Positions 12,711 through 25,009 of a DNA stretch of 64,000 nucleotides are shown piece after piece. The notes below the pieces were generated by a model. It was given only the letters and a program-made list of their open reading frames with translations. It was not told the origin of the DNA and made no database searches. The number at the start of each line of letters is the position of its first letter. Positions within the stretch are counted from its first letter, which is position 1. The stretch covers positions 1,236,712 to 1,300,711 of the forward strand of contig JXTC01000026.1 in assembly GCA_002914845.1 (NCBI GenBank). Reading direction: 5' to 3'. The DNA comes from Trema orientale. Taxonomy: Eukaryota > Streptophyta > Magnoliopsida > Rosales > Cannabaceae. The position numbers were made by a program, and so were the translations under genes.

Positions 12711-13149
12711 ATTTCTTTGCTACCTGAATTTAGGAGTCAATTATTTTGGGTTGGGCCTTGGTACAGCTGCAATTGATGCATCAACATACTAGTACTTTGG
12801 ATGCTTCGCGTATACACTACACCAACATGCTTTCCTACAGTGAGCCGATGGGCCGTTTCCTCAATTGGCCCAATGGGCTTCCAATGTGTCATTGGGTTGA
12901 TTTTGACTATTTTATGGGCATCTTTGAGTTATATGATCCAATTTTGCTAGTATGGGTCCCACCGGCACGTTATACACAATCATTCCAAGTCATATCCCAT
13001 GATATTGTTTTCACTGTAGTCCATGATCCATCTCCAATCTAATTTATAGCCCAAAACACAAATAAATCAGCACTATTTTATAAATCGGTACTATCAAGTC
13101 ATCGGCGTCGTTTTATTTATTGCTTAATTTAGGCTAGAATCATTTACAT
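12711..13149. other. Intergenic, possibly old LTR-like sequence
   Basis: The frame at 12746-13042 begins at TTG, not ATG, and matches no family. CCCAATGGGCTT and GGCCCAA patches resemble LTR sequence but no boundaries can be drawn. Confidence 0.3.
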
Positions 13150-13154
13150 TATTT

Positions 13155-13292
13155 TGGTAAATGTTTAATATCCTACATCAAGTATTGCCATCCTCCCTTT
13201 AAATTTCCTACCGGCTATGCTCATCTAAATGTTTCATATTCTTCATCAAATATTGCCATCCTCCCAGACTCTATCGGCCATGCTCATCCAGC
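13155..13292 (+). repeat. Two-copy tandem repeat, unit about 65-70 bp
   Basis: Both copies contain AAATGTTTMATATYCTWCATC, a TATTGCCATCCTCCC block and a ATCGGCYATGCTCATC block. The second copy is diverged by about 15-20 percent by eye. Confidence 0.6.
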
Positions 13293-13370
13293 AATAATAT
13301 GATAAATAAGTTTATCTAGAGAAGATGAATAACAACAACATAAAACAACCATGAAAAAAAATAAAAAATT

Positions 13371-13961
13371 GTATGGTGGTGTGAATACTAATGTTAATCT
13401 AAACTCAAGAAACCTCCAAGAACAACAAACTTGATAACAATACACACATCAAAACGAAAAACTAAAGTACACACCATAATTTTAATATCGTTCAGTCATG
13501 AATATCACGACCTACATCCATGTTGACGACAACCTCTGTACTATGAAAAATATTTGTTTACAAGCCTAATCTCAGAGAAGTTTTCTGTTTCAAATTCTCA
13601 AGCTTTCTCCCTTAGAATTTCTTAGAAAATTCACTTTACTCTTCTCCCAAAGCTCCCTCTCACTCTAGAATACAATCTGATTCGTATATCATCTCTCTCA
13701 CACCCCTAGAAAGCTATTTATAAACACATAGCTCTTAGTTACAATCAAGAACCCATAGCCAATCAGATTTCCCCAAGTTCCCTTAACCGCCTCAACTGCT
13801 GACATATCCTGAAAGTTATGACCGTTAATTATGTTACGGCCATTTATCAAAACTAACTAACTTCCTTAAGGCTTGGCTATCCAATTCGAGAGACACCTTT
13901 AACAACTAATAAATATAGTTAAGAGACCTATTTTAGGAATTATACAGGTGTGTGAATACAA
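13371..13961 (-). mobile_element. Probable LTR of a copia-like or TRIM retrotransposon (minus orientation)
   Basis: Read on the minus strand it starts TGTATTCACACACC and has the promoter-like run TTTATAAATAGC near 13715-13725. It continues through a polyadenylation/U5-like part containing ATGGATGTAGGTCGTGATAT, a phrase typical of plant copia U5 regions, and ends ..CCACCATACA. No internal coding region is present, so this is a solo LTR or fragment. Boundaries are tentative. Confidence 0.45.
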
Positions 13962-16900
13962 ATAAATAAATAAATAAAATGGTATTAGGTTGATTTAGTT
14001 TGGGGTGCCTATATGCCATAAAGGGGTGCAAATATAATTATCATTTTTTCCTAAATTCAATGATATAGAGGGGTAATTTGATAGGTAGCTAGGGAAAATA
14101 TTAGGTCTTTTATGATAAAAAAAAATATAATTCCAAGAATTTGTTTTTCATATTTTCAAATATAAAGATGTTTTTTCTTTGTCAAATTAGTTAAAATAGA
14201 GGGTTTCTAGTTTTATGAAAATCTCTCACAATAAAAATATTGAAATTTGCTGGTAACAAATAGGTAACCATTATATAAAGTCATAAATGACTTTCTATAT
14301 TTAAAGAAACTTTATAGATTTTTTTTTCTTGGTATATTCACTCAACTAGTTATAGTCATTAGATTAAAATTTAACGATCTAATTAGACTACTCATTAATG
14401 GATAGATATTACAATACCCATTGAATACATGTACATATATAACCACAATGTATTTGAGTTCTTGAAAAACCTTTTCGTGTCCATGTATATATCATTTTAT
14501 TGATAAAGACAAAGATGTTAGTAAAGAACGAAATGGTTATTAAGTTTTCCACCACGGACATCGTAGTGGCTCAAAGTCCACTATAAAAATTTCAAAGCCG
14601 AAGAAAAAGGGAAACTTGCTCGTAATCTTACACGAAATTTGGAAAATTCATAAATACCCATTTTCTCAAGTATATTTTTATAAATATTTATTTTTTAATT
14701 TTTATTTAATAAATACCTATTTTTATACCTTTGTTGAGACATATATACTACATGGATTTTATACATGAATAAATAAAGATTAAAATTGGTATACATTTCA
14801 AAATAAATAAATAAATAAAATTGGTATACATTTCAAAATATATATCATAAGTACAAATTTACATTGCAAATATAAATTTTAGGTAAAAATTTACATTGTA
14901 AATGTATAACACATATATTTTATCCATGAAATGTAAATCTCAAAATAGATATTTTTTAAAGAAAAATTAAAAAATATATTCATGAAATATAAGATACAAA
15001 AACAAGTACTAGAAGTAAATTTCTCACAAAATTTATTTAAAGTTTCACATAGACAAGAAACACCAAATCTATTGGAAGACTAAAGAGAGAACTCAAAGGG
15101 GAAACTAGAGTGCACGTCCTTTGTCTTTTTTTTTAACATTTCGTTTTAATGAATGTTTGTTTTTCTTTTTTTATAATAAATAGACTAATATAAGAATATT
15201 TACATTTGAAATATCTATTTATATACCGATTTTAGCTAATATAGTGATTATAAATTCGATTTTATGGAGAATTCCAAAATTTGCGCGATAGGTATTTAGG
15301 AAGAATGGCCAACTCAAATTTTAGAGTCTGGTGCGTTGTACTATATAAAGATGTAGTATTATACAGTAACAAACCCAAACACACACGTGGCAGAGTGCCA
15401 CGCTTCTAGAAAAGGGAAAAGGTTATAGCTAACCTTATACAAAAGAATAGAGCTGTATAGAGTATAGAGCTGTATAGAGCATTAACAATAACAAATTACA
15501 TTTTTTATCATTATTTTGGTTTTTATACAGGGTATATTATATTTTCACATGATATATATATACTAATATACTAGTCATTTTTCTATAGCACTTGAAGAAA
15601 GGACATTTATTTAAAATAATTCCAAAATTTAATCAGTTTTAAAGTCCTCCCACTTATTTATAATTGAAAGGAAAAATAAAAAAAAAATCCAAACAATAAT
15701 AATCCAATATGGCAAAAGGATGGGCCCATCTGACAAATTACTCAACAGATGCTGGATGGTTCATCAACCGCATCAAAAGTGAGTTCCATAATTCGAAATC
15801 AAATATATATTATTCTAAAAATATGTATTATTCGGGGCCCTCAAAACATAGTATAGTAGATAAGATTAGTGCTAATTCAACTAAATAAATAAATAAAATA
15901 AAGGAATTATATTGTTAGTGGAAGTAAAGAATAGTTTTGGTATATAGTATCACTAACTCATCTCATGTATTTACTGAAAAGGACTTCTATGTATTACCTC
16001 AATTTTTTTTTTTCTTCTTGCTTTGGATTGGTTTTAGAGAAGATAAAGATGCTTTTATTTGCAATAATGTACAGAATATGTGGATTGTTTGAATTCCAGT
16101 TCAATCTGGAAACTTTGGAATAAAAGCATAAAATTTTGTTAGCACAGAATTTTAGAATACATTCTCCCAAAGATTTTGCCATTAGTTTCTCCCATACCTG
16201 ACAATGGAAAACCCATCTGGAAATTCTCTTATCTGAAATTTTATTCTCCAACAGATGAAAGTGTCTGAAAATATGTTTTCTACCCATGTTCATTATTTGG
16301 TCATACAGTAACCTAATTGATAATGATAATGTAGTTTTTAGACATGTGGGTCACTCAATACCCGCTATTTGTCTTGTCTAGGAGGATTTCAAACCCAAAG
16401 TTTCTAAAGCAGATTTTTCCTTTTCCCCTATCAGCTTCATACTTTTATAAAGTCTTGGAATCCAAATAGAGTCCTTCTATTCATCCCAACTAATTATTAA
16501 TATACTGGCTTGAATTTATTCATGTTAGCAATGTTGTTTATCTAGAAAATTCGAAATGTTATAATATTAGCACTATTACTAAGTTAATTGTTTTATTTTT
16601 AGAAAGCCTTGAATCCAGGAAAATACTGTATATTATCCTGACCTATATTGGATCAATTTTAAGTTCATATATAGTAGCAAATCTATAAAAAGACCAAATT
16701 TAAATCCATATACGGGATCCAATATAATGTTGTTTGGATTATTTTTATAAATAGCACTTTTTATGAATCATATTAGCTTGATACAAAACAACTGCTGAAA
16801 TGAAAAGTTAGAACACCAAAAAGTTCCATTCAGCTCAATTGCAGAAATAAAAAGTCCAACCACCAAAAGTTTCACTTAAGTCTAATTTGCTCAATATTAC

Positions 16901-17418
16901 CAAGTCATCTAATTTAATACAACTGCTAAAATAAAAAGTACAACCACCAATCCACTCAGTTTAATTTCCTGAATATTACTAAGTGATGAATTATTTTAAT
17001 TCTAGGAATTGAATCCATAGAGAGCACTTCTATTTATCCTTATTTAAACTGGATCCATTTTTAAGCCTTACAATAAATTAGCAACGTTCCAATATACCAA
17101 CAAATAAAATTCAAAATCTTATTTCAAAATTCAATAATGTTGAATATGATAATATACCAACACTAATACTTTTAAATATTTAAACAATATAACTTAGTTT
17201 TTTATGCTTGTAATTTCCCTATCTCTAGACATTTGAACAAAACAACAAAAGCAAATTACAAAAAAGGGGAAGATTTCCATTATAAGATTTCTTTAGAAAT
17301 GTACAAATACAAATATACATATATATATATATATTAAACTATAGATATAGAAGAAGAAGTACCCAAAAAAAAAAAAAAAGTACAAGGCTGATTAAGATTA
17401 TCTCAATCTCATCACCCT
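13962..17418. other. Intergenic, AT-rich
   Basis: The sequence AAAATTGGTATACATTTCAA is repeated 36 bases apart at about 14781 and 14817. A CACGTGGCAGAGTGCCACGC hairpin lies near 15387-15405, next to a duplicated AGAGCTGTATAG. Between 16790 and 16990 there are weak direct repeats of AAAAAGTMCAACCACCAA. The minus frame at 16293-15994 has no recognisable domain. No gene is supported. Confidence 0.5.
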
Positions 17419-18120
17419 TCATTCAAACACATTACCAGAATACTCTTCTTCCATTCTGAACCTTTGTTGCCGAGCAATAAAAGCTTCAACTTTGAGCCTA
17501 AACTCTTCACTGCTCATGGCGTCTTCCGGGTACAAACCCGTGTCCGATCTCTCCCTCTGTTCAGTCTTTTTCGCAAAATTCTCAGTCTCCGATCGCTTCA
17601 GAACCCGATTCGGCTTCCTGGGTCGCTCCACAATCTCCGAGTTACTCCTTTTATAGCTCTTTATTTCCATAGATTGATCAGTACATGACTTTCCTGCCAC
17701 CACCATCACAGGGTTCTCGGAAATGCCATGTTTGGCTCTGTTTTCTAATTTTTCCCGGGAAAAAACTTTCTGATTCTTCTCGCTGCTCTTAACGAACTCG
17801 TCGTAAAGATCGTACCCGGAAAACCTCTTGCCGGAATCTCTGCCGGAAAACTGGCCGGACTTGGCGAAGAGAGTAATGACAATAACGTTTCCGAGGAAGA
17901 AAACGAACCGAGGGCTCGACAGGATGCCGGAGAAGTCCCGGAAAAACCCGCCGGAGTTCTTGACGGCGACCGGGACGTGAAACGAAAGCCGGGAAATCAG
18001 GACGAGGACGACGAGAATCTCGACGAACCGGAACAAGTTTGCGATCTTTCGGAGCTGATTGTACCTCAATATGGCGTTGGCCTTCTCAGCTTTGATGTTG
18101 TAGAAGTTGAAGGAGTCCAT
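17419..18120 (-). CDS. DUF4408/DUF761-type membrane protein, intronless
   Basis: A 233-residue protein if translation starts at the ATG at 18120 (MDSFNFYNIKAEKANAILRY). The frame is open 31 codons further up to 18213, but family members begin with this MDSF..NIKAEKANA block, so the inner start is preferred. Two hydrophobic helices follow: roughly residues 30-45 (FVEILVVLVLISRL) and 73-87 (FVFFLGNVIVITLFA), as in the DUF4408 N-terminal domain. The middle is polar and Lys/Arg/Ser-rich. The C-terminus (SSEEFRLKVEAFIARQQRFR) is the DUF761 motif. Function is not established for the family; members are described as cotton-fibre-expressed-like proteins. No defect is seen. Confidence 0.85.
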   Translation of the reverse strand: MDSFNFYNIKAEKANAILRYNQLRKIANLFRFVEILVVLVLISRLSFHVPVAVKNSGGFFRDFSGILSSPRFVFFLGNVIVITLFAKSGQFSGRDSGKRFSGYDLYDEFVKSSEKNQKVFSREKLENRAKHGISENPVMVVAGKSCTDQSMEIKSYKRSNSEIVERPRKPNRVLKRSETENFAKKTEQRERSDTGLYPEDAMSSEEFRLKVEAFIARQQRFRMEEEYSGNVFE

Positions 18121-18482
18121 TTTTAGGGTTTCTGGTGAACTAAGAAAGAGTTCGGAGAAAAAGAAAGGTTTGTTTTCTGTTAGGGTTTTGAGAAGTAAAC
18201 CGGGTTTTCTCACTCGAAGAAGAATTGAACCGGGTTCGCAGTCTTAGTCGCAACCATTTCTTGTAAGGGAGCCAAGAGTGAAGCTACTATGAATATAGTA
18301 GGTTTAGTGAAAATTTTGGTGATTGGAAGCATGGAAAATGATGGAAAGCAGAGGAAACAGAGTGAGAGCTGTTTGAGCTCTGTTATTTGTATTATATTTT
18401 GTTTTGTTATGGTTCTCTGATTAGATTGTGCCCTTTTTTTCTTGTTGGCTTTGCATATTGTTTTTGAAGTCCTTTGAATGAG

Positions 18483-18491
18483 TATTTATAA
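18483..18491 (-). promoter_or_regulatory. Likely TATA box of the DUF4408/DUF761 gene
   Basis: TTATAAATA in a GAGGGTTATAAATACTC context on the minus strand is a good plant TATA match. It lies about 365 bases upstream of the preferred ATG. A leader of about 330 bases, with C/T-rich stretches, would follow. Confidence 0.5.
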
Positions 18492-18499
18492 CCCTCTTG

Positions 18500-19778
18500 T
18501 TTTTTTTAATTAAGGTTACACGGTATGGACACTGAAATAAGGGAGGGGTATATTAGGAACAATAAAAAGAAACAAAAAAAAAAAGATAAATGGGGGAGGG
18601 AAGGGTATATGGTCTCGAATATAGAGCTTTTTCTTTCTTTTTTTCTTTCTTTCTTTTTTTTTAAGAGAACTTTTTCTTTTCAATTATATTCCATGTAGAT
18701 GTATTCACTTTATTTGAAATTTGCAAGTGGAGAGCTATTTTTTGGGCATCATTCGAGTTTCTAATATGCTTTGAAAGCTACGTTTCTGTGTAATCCAACA
18801 AACTTAAGTTTCGAAAAAAATATAAATATAAAGAATATATTTAAGATTAGTATCTAGCCACGTAGCTGACACTAAAAATGCATTGAAAGAGAGAAGCCAC
18901 ATATTTGATATGTACATTATCCAAGTCATTTTCTCTTTCGCTTTTTGGTGTCTTCATTTTATTGTTACTCTTTCTTTAAATTGAATGATATGAATCGATT
19001 TTTTTTTATAGTTACAAATTTTCTAGACATAAAATTGTTTATCTATCTTTTTTTTTTCTCCTTTTTTTGAGATCAACAAAACTCTATTATTAGAAAAGTA
19101 TAAACTTTTACAATAACAGATTCTAATGAAAGAAAAGCTTTCTCAAACTAAACAAGTTCACCTATCTTAAAAAAAGAGCAAAATATACTCAACCGTATAT
19201 TACGCTATTGATAAAACTTTGAACAACTGTCCTTGCATCTGTCTCCATAGAGTAGAGATTTCAATCCTACATGCATCGATTCTTTAGAAAACAATTCACC
19301 ATCTAAGTTTTTAAAAAGCACTCTCCACTGTCTGAGTTTGTTCTTCTGAAAAATACGATAAAAGATTTTTTTTGCTAAAATCGATATTTGTCCAAATTAA
19401 TTATTCAAAATCCAGAATTGAACCTAGACAAAAAGTAGGAATGATTATACATTGAAATCCATGATAATTACCTTCACACAAAAATGAAAGATTATTAAAC
19501 AAAAATAAAAATAGGAAGAAAGAAAATCATATCATAGAGAAGTTCCTCAAATAAGGATCTCCCTCTATAGCAAAGTAATATTATCTCGAGAAGTTTGTTA
19601 TAGAGAAGAAAGTAAGCGGGCCAAAAAAAAAAAACTAGGGTTTTCTCTCTTCACACAAAAGCTTATTCAATATTCAATGTTTATGCTCTCATCGATGATT
19701 ACTTTTGCTTTTTCCTATTTATTTTTTTAATTTTTGAAGAAGTGTATATATATTCATTTGCATAGCTAGCGCCATTGA
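18500..19778. other. Intergenic, AT-rich
   Basis: Poly(T)/CTTT runs are seen near 18625-18680. A stretch at 19062-19340 starting TTTTTGAGATCAACAAAACT looks a little like the reversed tail of a LINE but has no coding evidence. No gene is supported. Confidence 0.5.
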
Positions 19779-19786
19779 TCTCAAAC

Positions 19787-20845
19787 TAGAGGTGACAAAT
19801 TTGAGCCTGGCCTAACGGGCTGGCCCACGGCCCATTACCGTCGCCTGCAGGCTGGTTTAGCACATATGCAGGATTGGGTTGGGCTTGGGAATCTTGGTCA
19901 GGTGGGGCGGCTCGGTCTGCTTTTTTTAAGAGCCCATTTTGGACTCTTGTTATTGTAAATTTTTTTGAGGACCCAGAGTAGTAAAAAAAAAAAGGTCGTT
20001 TCGAGCTTGGCCTGCATAGAAGCCCGGTCGGCCAATGGGCCTAAACTGGGCTCTTTTTTTTTGCAGACTGGGCTGGCTCGGCCCATCTACTCCTTTGAAC
20101 CTAGGGATGTCAATTTCACCGAATGGGGTGGTGCACCGTGGTGCACCAGCCTGAATGGGGCGGGCTTTCACCGTTATAAATGGTGGGAGGCATGGGGCGG
20201 GGATTCCCCGTTTAATATTTAGCGGGGCGGGGCGGGCTTGGGATTGAGTGTCCCGCACCGACCCTGCCCCGATTATATATAAGTTAATTTCTATTTTTTT
20301 TATATAATAGTGATTCAAGTAGATGTTTTTTAAAAAGGAAAAAGATCTAATAATATATAGTCATATACTAATATTTTTTGAGTTATTTGGGATTGTGTTA
20401 GCTTTATGAATGAATGATATACTATATAATTTTAGTATTAAATATTTTATATTTGACAATTCTAACATGTTAAAGTATTATTTGAATGTGTTTTTTAGTT
20501 ATTTAGGTCTAAAATTAGAATTTTCAATGAAGTTAATTTTAATTTTCATTATTTTTCGATATAATTAGACTTTTAAAAGATTTGAACTAACATAGAATTG
20601 TTTAATTTATACAAGATGACGATTCCAAACGGGGACCTCGATATATCAATGGGGAAACTGATCCCCGATGGAGATTCTCCGAAATTGCCCCGCACCAAAT
20701 AAAATGGTGAATGATGCGGAGATGGTATAGTAAAATAATAATGGGGACGGGGATGGTAAACACAAAACCGGTCTCGTCCCGCCCCGTTGACATCCCTATT
20801 TGAACCTAACCCGCCTAACCCGGCCCGCTAATTTTGCCACATCTA
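19787..20845. mobile_element. Non-autonomous hAT element (outer), interrupted by a second hAT element
   Basis: The termini are TAGAGGTGACAAATTTGAGC and, reversed from the right, TAGATGTGGCAAAATTAGCG. Subterminal DNA is rich in GGGCYGGCCC-type motifs. The flanking 8-mers TCTCAAAC (19779-19786) and TCTTAGAC (20846-20853) agree at 6 of 8 bases, fitting an aged hAT target duplication. Without the insert at 20102-20798 the element is about 350 bp. Its terminal family is the same as the element at 57378-57998. Confidence 0.75.
20102..20798. mobile_element. Non-autonomous hAT element (inner), inserted in the outer one
   Basis: This 697-bp element has termini TAGGGATGTCAATTTCACCG and TAGGGATGTCAACGGGGCGG (right end reversed). 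A perfect 8-bp duplication TTTGAACC flanks it at 20094-20101 and 20799-20806. Both subterminal regions are rich in GGGGCGGGG motifs; the centre is AT-rich and noncoding. The terminal sequence matches the transposase-bearing element at 38586-42534, so it is likely an internally deleted derivative of that family. Confidence 0.88.
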
Positions 20846-20865
20846 TCTTAGACCAACTATCATCG

Positions 20866-21040
20866 TTTTTTTTTTTTTTTTTTATAAAATGGGGCTTAAC
20901 TAATTACCACCACTTACTACAAATTAAAGGAAAATGGCACACACACACACTACCAAGATTTGAACCCTTGACCCCCCCAAATACACACACACAACCCTCA
21001 AACTTTGGACCAACTGAGCTAACCCCAGTTGGCAATCCAC
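20866..21040 (-). mobile_element. tRNA-derived SINE (minus orientation)
   Basis: Read on the minus strand, TAGCTCAGTTGGT (21021-21009) matches an RNA polymerase III A box. GGGTTCAAATC (20967-20957) matches a B box, with 41 bases between them. A 3' run of about 19 A residues (T run at about 20867-20885 on the plus strand) ends the unit. This layout fits short plant SINEs. No convincing target duplication is found, so the 5' limit is approximate. Confidence 0.55.
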
Positions 21041-22083
21041 AGATTATCAAATACTTCTATTTGGAATTCTCATGAGGATTTGCACTATGCAAAACATCTT
21101 TCTTTTGTTTCCAGAAGGCACAATATATATAATATGTGTTTCTCAAAGGTATATTTCTACGGAGGTTTCTTCAAAAGTTACACGCATATTCACTTTAACA
21201 TTTCTTCTCGACTGAGTAATTGAGAACCGAGGGAAAAAAATTGTGAACTTTTTCCAATTACAAAAATTTTAATACCAGCATAATAGATTTTTTTTTTTCT
21301 TTGCATCGTATTATTTGAGGAACGAATATCTTGTCATTGGGAAAAATTTGTCTTGATTACCCAATTTACGAAATGAATGAGCTAGCTTGTTATGACACAA
21401 TAATATATTGCTAATTTTCGTTTAAATTATTTTCAGAATTGCGACTTTTTCATTTACATTTTTCTTTCTTTGAAAGCTTCCCCTTTTCTTCTTCTCGATA
21501 ACTTCTACCTTCTTTAGACTATCACTAAGCCAGAAACAAAGATCCTCGGGATCTCTTCCCTAGGAGTTACTTTACATTTTGTATCTATTTTTTTTTAAAG
21601 GTAGTTGTTATCTTTCTTTTTCATTTAAAGGTAGTTGTTATCATATATGTATATATGATTTTTTTGTCTTGAATACTTGATTTTAAAATATTTTTGCGGT
21701 TTTAATTGATTTTTATTATCTTTGTGTTTATTGGTTTTTTATTTATTTTTTATTTTTTTAAGCTTCTGAGTTTCATATCTTAAAATCTATAATGATGAAT
21801 ATTGATTTCTAGAGAGACATGTCACTACATTATTCAGAAGAGCCTAACTTGGATGGTGGAATGTTCTTCTTTTTTTCCCTTATAAAACGGGCTCTTTTTG
21901 AGAATATTATTATTAGAAACGAAATGTTTCAATAATAATACACACTATAACACAAAAAGATTACAATTTTAAACTCCTCAAAGAGAGAAAACAAAAGTGG
22001 AACACAAACACACCAGAAACAAGATTTATGAGTTATCATCTAGGTTAACAAAGGCCACCAGCATCAATTGCCTTCATCTGCTC
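21041..22083. other. Intergenic, AT-rich
   Basis: No gene is supported. The duplicated phrase AAAGGTAGTTGTTATC occurs at about 21597 and 21626. A TTTTTGAGAATATTATTATT stretch at 21895 recalls the one at 19065 but carries no coding evidence. Confidence 0.45.
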
Positions 22084-22327
22084 TTGGACTATGTTAAAAT
22101 ACCCACACTTTCTGAGATCTACGCCCGTAAAAGAAAAAAATAACTCGACTACTGTGTTAAGATACCCACACCTTCTGAGATCTACGTCCGTAGAAGAAAA
22201 GCTTATTTTTCGTAGGGACGTAAAATGTGTAAATACATTATAAATATGTAACCTTATGAGAATTTGACTTATTATCCATGTATACATTATATATTTATAC
22301 CCACACTTTCTGATATCTATGCCCTTA
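22084..22327 (+). repeat. Short tandem repeat, about 62-bp period
   Basis: Two adjacent units contain GATACCCACACYTTCTGAGA, then a TCTACGYCCGTARAAGAAAA block. A third partial copy with ATACCCACACTTTCTGATAT lies at 22297-22327. The minus-strand frame across it is only the repeat read through. Confidence 0.65.
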
Positions 22328-22585
22328 GATCCAATGAGATGTATTATTGTAGATATTGTTCCTTTTTAAGTAGAATTTTTTATTTAAATTATAAACGTAT
22401 AACTTCAAAAAGTTTATTAACATATACTATTATTTAGTTAATATATTTAGCATATGAAACTAAGAAATAGCCTTCCGTGTCCATATTGTAAAGGTGATAG
22501 TAATTTGGAAATATGAGACAATAATTGGCCAATGATATTAACTAATAATTTAAAAAATAAAAAAAGGATATTAACTAATAACATA

Positions 22586-22746
22586 GAATAATGCCATGAG
22601 GCACCACATGATGTATCAGTCTATCATTAGTTAATCATAATTATAAATCAGATATAGTCTATGTGAGACTTGTTTATTAATTAGAATCATCCAATAACAG
22701 ACAGAAACATCATTATAGTACTGCTGGGGTGCCCATAGCATTGCTC
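22586..22746. mobile_element. Mutator-like MITE, same terminal family as 12530 and 36235
   Basis: The left end is GAATAATGCCATGAGGCACC. The right end reversed is GAGCAATGCTATGGGCACCC. These match the GAGTAATGCTWGGGACACC consensus of the two better-preserved copies. Length is 161 bp. No good 9-bp target duplication remains. Confidence 0.55.
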
Positions 22747-24492
22747 AACCATAAAAATATAATGCTTGGGATTCTAACTATTTGTACCAAATTTTTAATA
22801 CTAACAAATGTGACATATGATTTGTCATTACTCAATTGGTGTTAATATTTAATCTATTTATTGTAAATTTTAATACACTAATTAAGTAATAACAATTTAC
22901 ATGCCATATAATTAGTTGCCAGTAGGGAAAATCTATTGCCATTACTTGCTTGCCAATTGGCCACCTTAGACAAAGGCACAAATCACCATCATTATTGTTT
23001 TTTTTATAGCAAAATCACTATCATTCTGGAATACTTCTTGTCCTCCTTTCTTACTCACTAAGAAAATGCCACGCAACGGCTAATTTCTCTCTTTTGTGAA
23101 AACTTTTCATTGTATTGGCATTTAATAAATTAAAAAAAAAAGTTGGTAGTTTAGATATCCATCAAACTTTCTCGTATGAGAAAGTGGCATTCGGTTACTC
23201 TTCCTTGCCTTGATAATAATACTGCCACTGCCTTTATCGAACTTTTGGACCAGCTGCCACTTGGCAGTAGTGTTCATGTCTTTATATTACAAACAAAGTT
23301 AAACAAAGCTATACTAGTCATTTTCTTTCAATTCTTAGAAAAAAAAAACGAAAAAAAAAAAGTCCTCTTTTTCAATTATGATTATGAAACTGACAAACAA
23401 CAACCTCTTCCACAACCCCAAAACTTTTTTTTTCAACTTTATAATGGACCCAAAGTGGAAAAAAAAAAAAAGAAAAGGAAAAGAAAAGAAAAACAAAAGT
23501 CACACAGATAACCACCAAGTATGTCTGTCTGATTAAGAAAAACCTCTTTTATTAATGGGGTACAAGACTTTAATAGGGCAAGTTAGTGGAATGCTTGGAT
23601 TAATATCCTCGTTAATTTAGTTAAGAAAAAGCAATTAATTAGAAAATGACATTTCAGTTTAAAATGAAGGTACCAACTGATATATACGTATTATATACAT
23701 AATTAAGCAAATTATAGAGGAACTCATGGGCACTTGGAAGTTGGGAGACAATTCTATGCATGATTGAGCTTTATGGTGGGCGGCTTTCACTTAAAATGGG
23801 CTAGATCTCTGGGCTCCATTTCCTCCACAAATTTAGATTATTATCCAATTTGGAGGGAGACAGAGTTGTGGATTGACTATGGAGTCCCTGAGATATTGGG
23901 TAACCCTTCCGTTGGAAAATCTTTACGATTTCGTTTTGATCGAATGACCTTTTCATAACTACTTTTATGAGATAATTTTGTTTTTAAGAACTAGTCGAAA
24001 AAGTAATAATCTTGTATAATCTCTTTTATGACTGTCATAATTTTTATAATTACCGTTTATAAAACTTATAACTATACTCATAAAAGTTATGACTATTCGT
24101 AAGATGTCACAGAAGAAATTACAAAAAATCATAATTTTATTAGTTATAAAAAATAAATTATATTCCTGAAAAATAATCATAAGAGAAAAAAAAATCATTT
24201 TGATCCAAATCACACTTACGCAGGTCTAAATCCCTCACAAATTATTTGCGACCCTATTATTCAAAAGTTGATGCTTTATGGGAACGTGTTAATCCGACTT
24301 TTTTATATTGCTTCTAAAGAGTTTGGAGATTAGATAGATAAGGCATTAATCAAAATTAATGAACAAATTCAAAAAGCTACTAGGTACTTTACTCAATCAA
24401 GTTCTTATTTCTTGATAACCTTAATTTTCGTCTTATTTTTAAAATAGTTGACGGAACACCATTCTGTTTTCTTAATCAAATTCTCCTCTGTA

Positions 24493-24528
<36 letters not shown>

Positions 24529-25009
24529 TTATTTTATTTTCCTTTGTCAAGTTGGGTAGGATTGGATGATGTAGGAAGAACTTATTCGCCATGATTTTGG
24601 GTCACATAAAGACTATAGCATTAATTAATTTTGGCAAAGTATAATTTTCTCCAATTTTGTTCACACTGCCACATATCAAACACGTTGGATTCGGGATTAT
24701 TGACTTGGATTCCACCATTTATGTCTCTTCCTTTTGTTGTTTTTATTTTAGACAAATACTAATACAGTAATACAACTACAAAATCATATGCCTAAAGCCT
24801 AGGCACAAAAAATTCCTCGTTATTATTCCGTTTTATAAAGTGGGGAACAAACGGAATCACTTTCGCAGTGTGCTAATTTCTGTACTGCAAATGTTAAAAT
24901 CTTAGATATATGTACATGTATATTATTATTTGTGCTCTTTTGTATGCACATTGCACCACAGATGATCTTATAAATCTCTTTTTTTTCCTATATTTTTATT
25001 TTTTTTTTT
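22747..25009. other. Intergenic with an (ATT)n microsatellite
   Basis: A run of about eleven TTA units lies at 24494-24528. The frame at 23176-23511 starts with ATG but is Lys-rich from A-runs and matches no family. A MITE-like block starting ATAATGCTTGGGATTCTA at 22761 resembles blocks at 44145, 44637 and 48065. No gene is supported. Confidence 0.5.

Noticed and set aside
12746..13042. 98-codon open frame on the plus strand
   Set aside because: It starts at TTG, matches no protein family I know and lies in LTR-like DNA.
19062..19340. Possible second LINE tail resembling 21895-21990
   Set aside because: Only a TTTTTGAGA and ATTATTAGAAA resemblance; no reverse transcriptase or RNase H reading on either strand.
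23176..23511. 111-codon frame with an ATG start
   Set aside because: The second half is Lys-rich purely because of A-runs. There is no domain, no upstream promoter-like structure, and DNA on both sides is noncoding.
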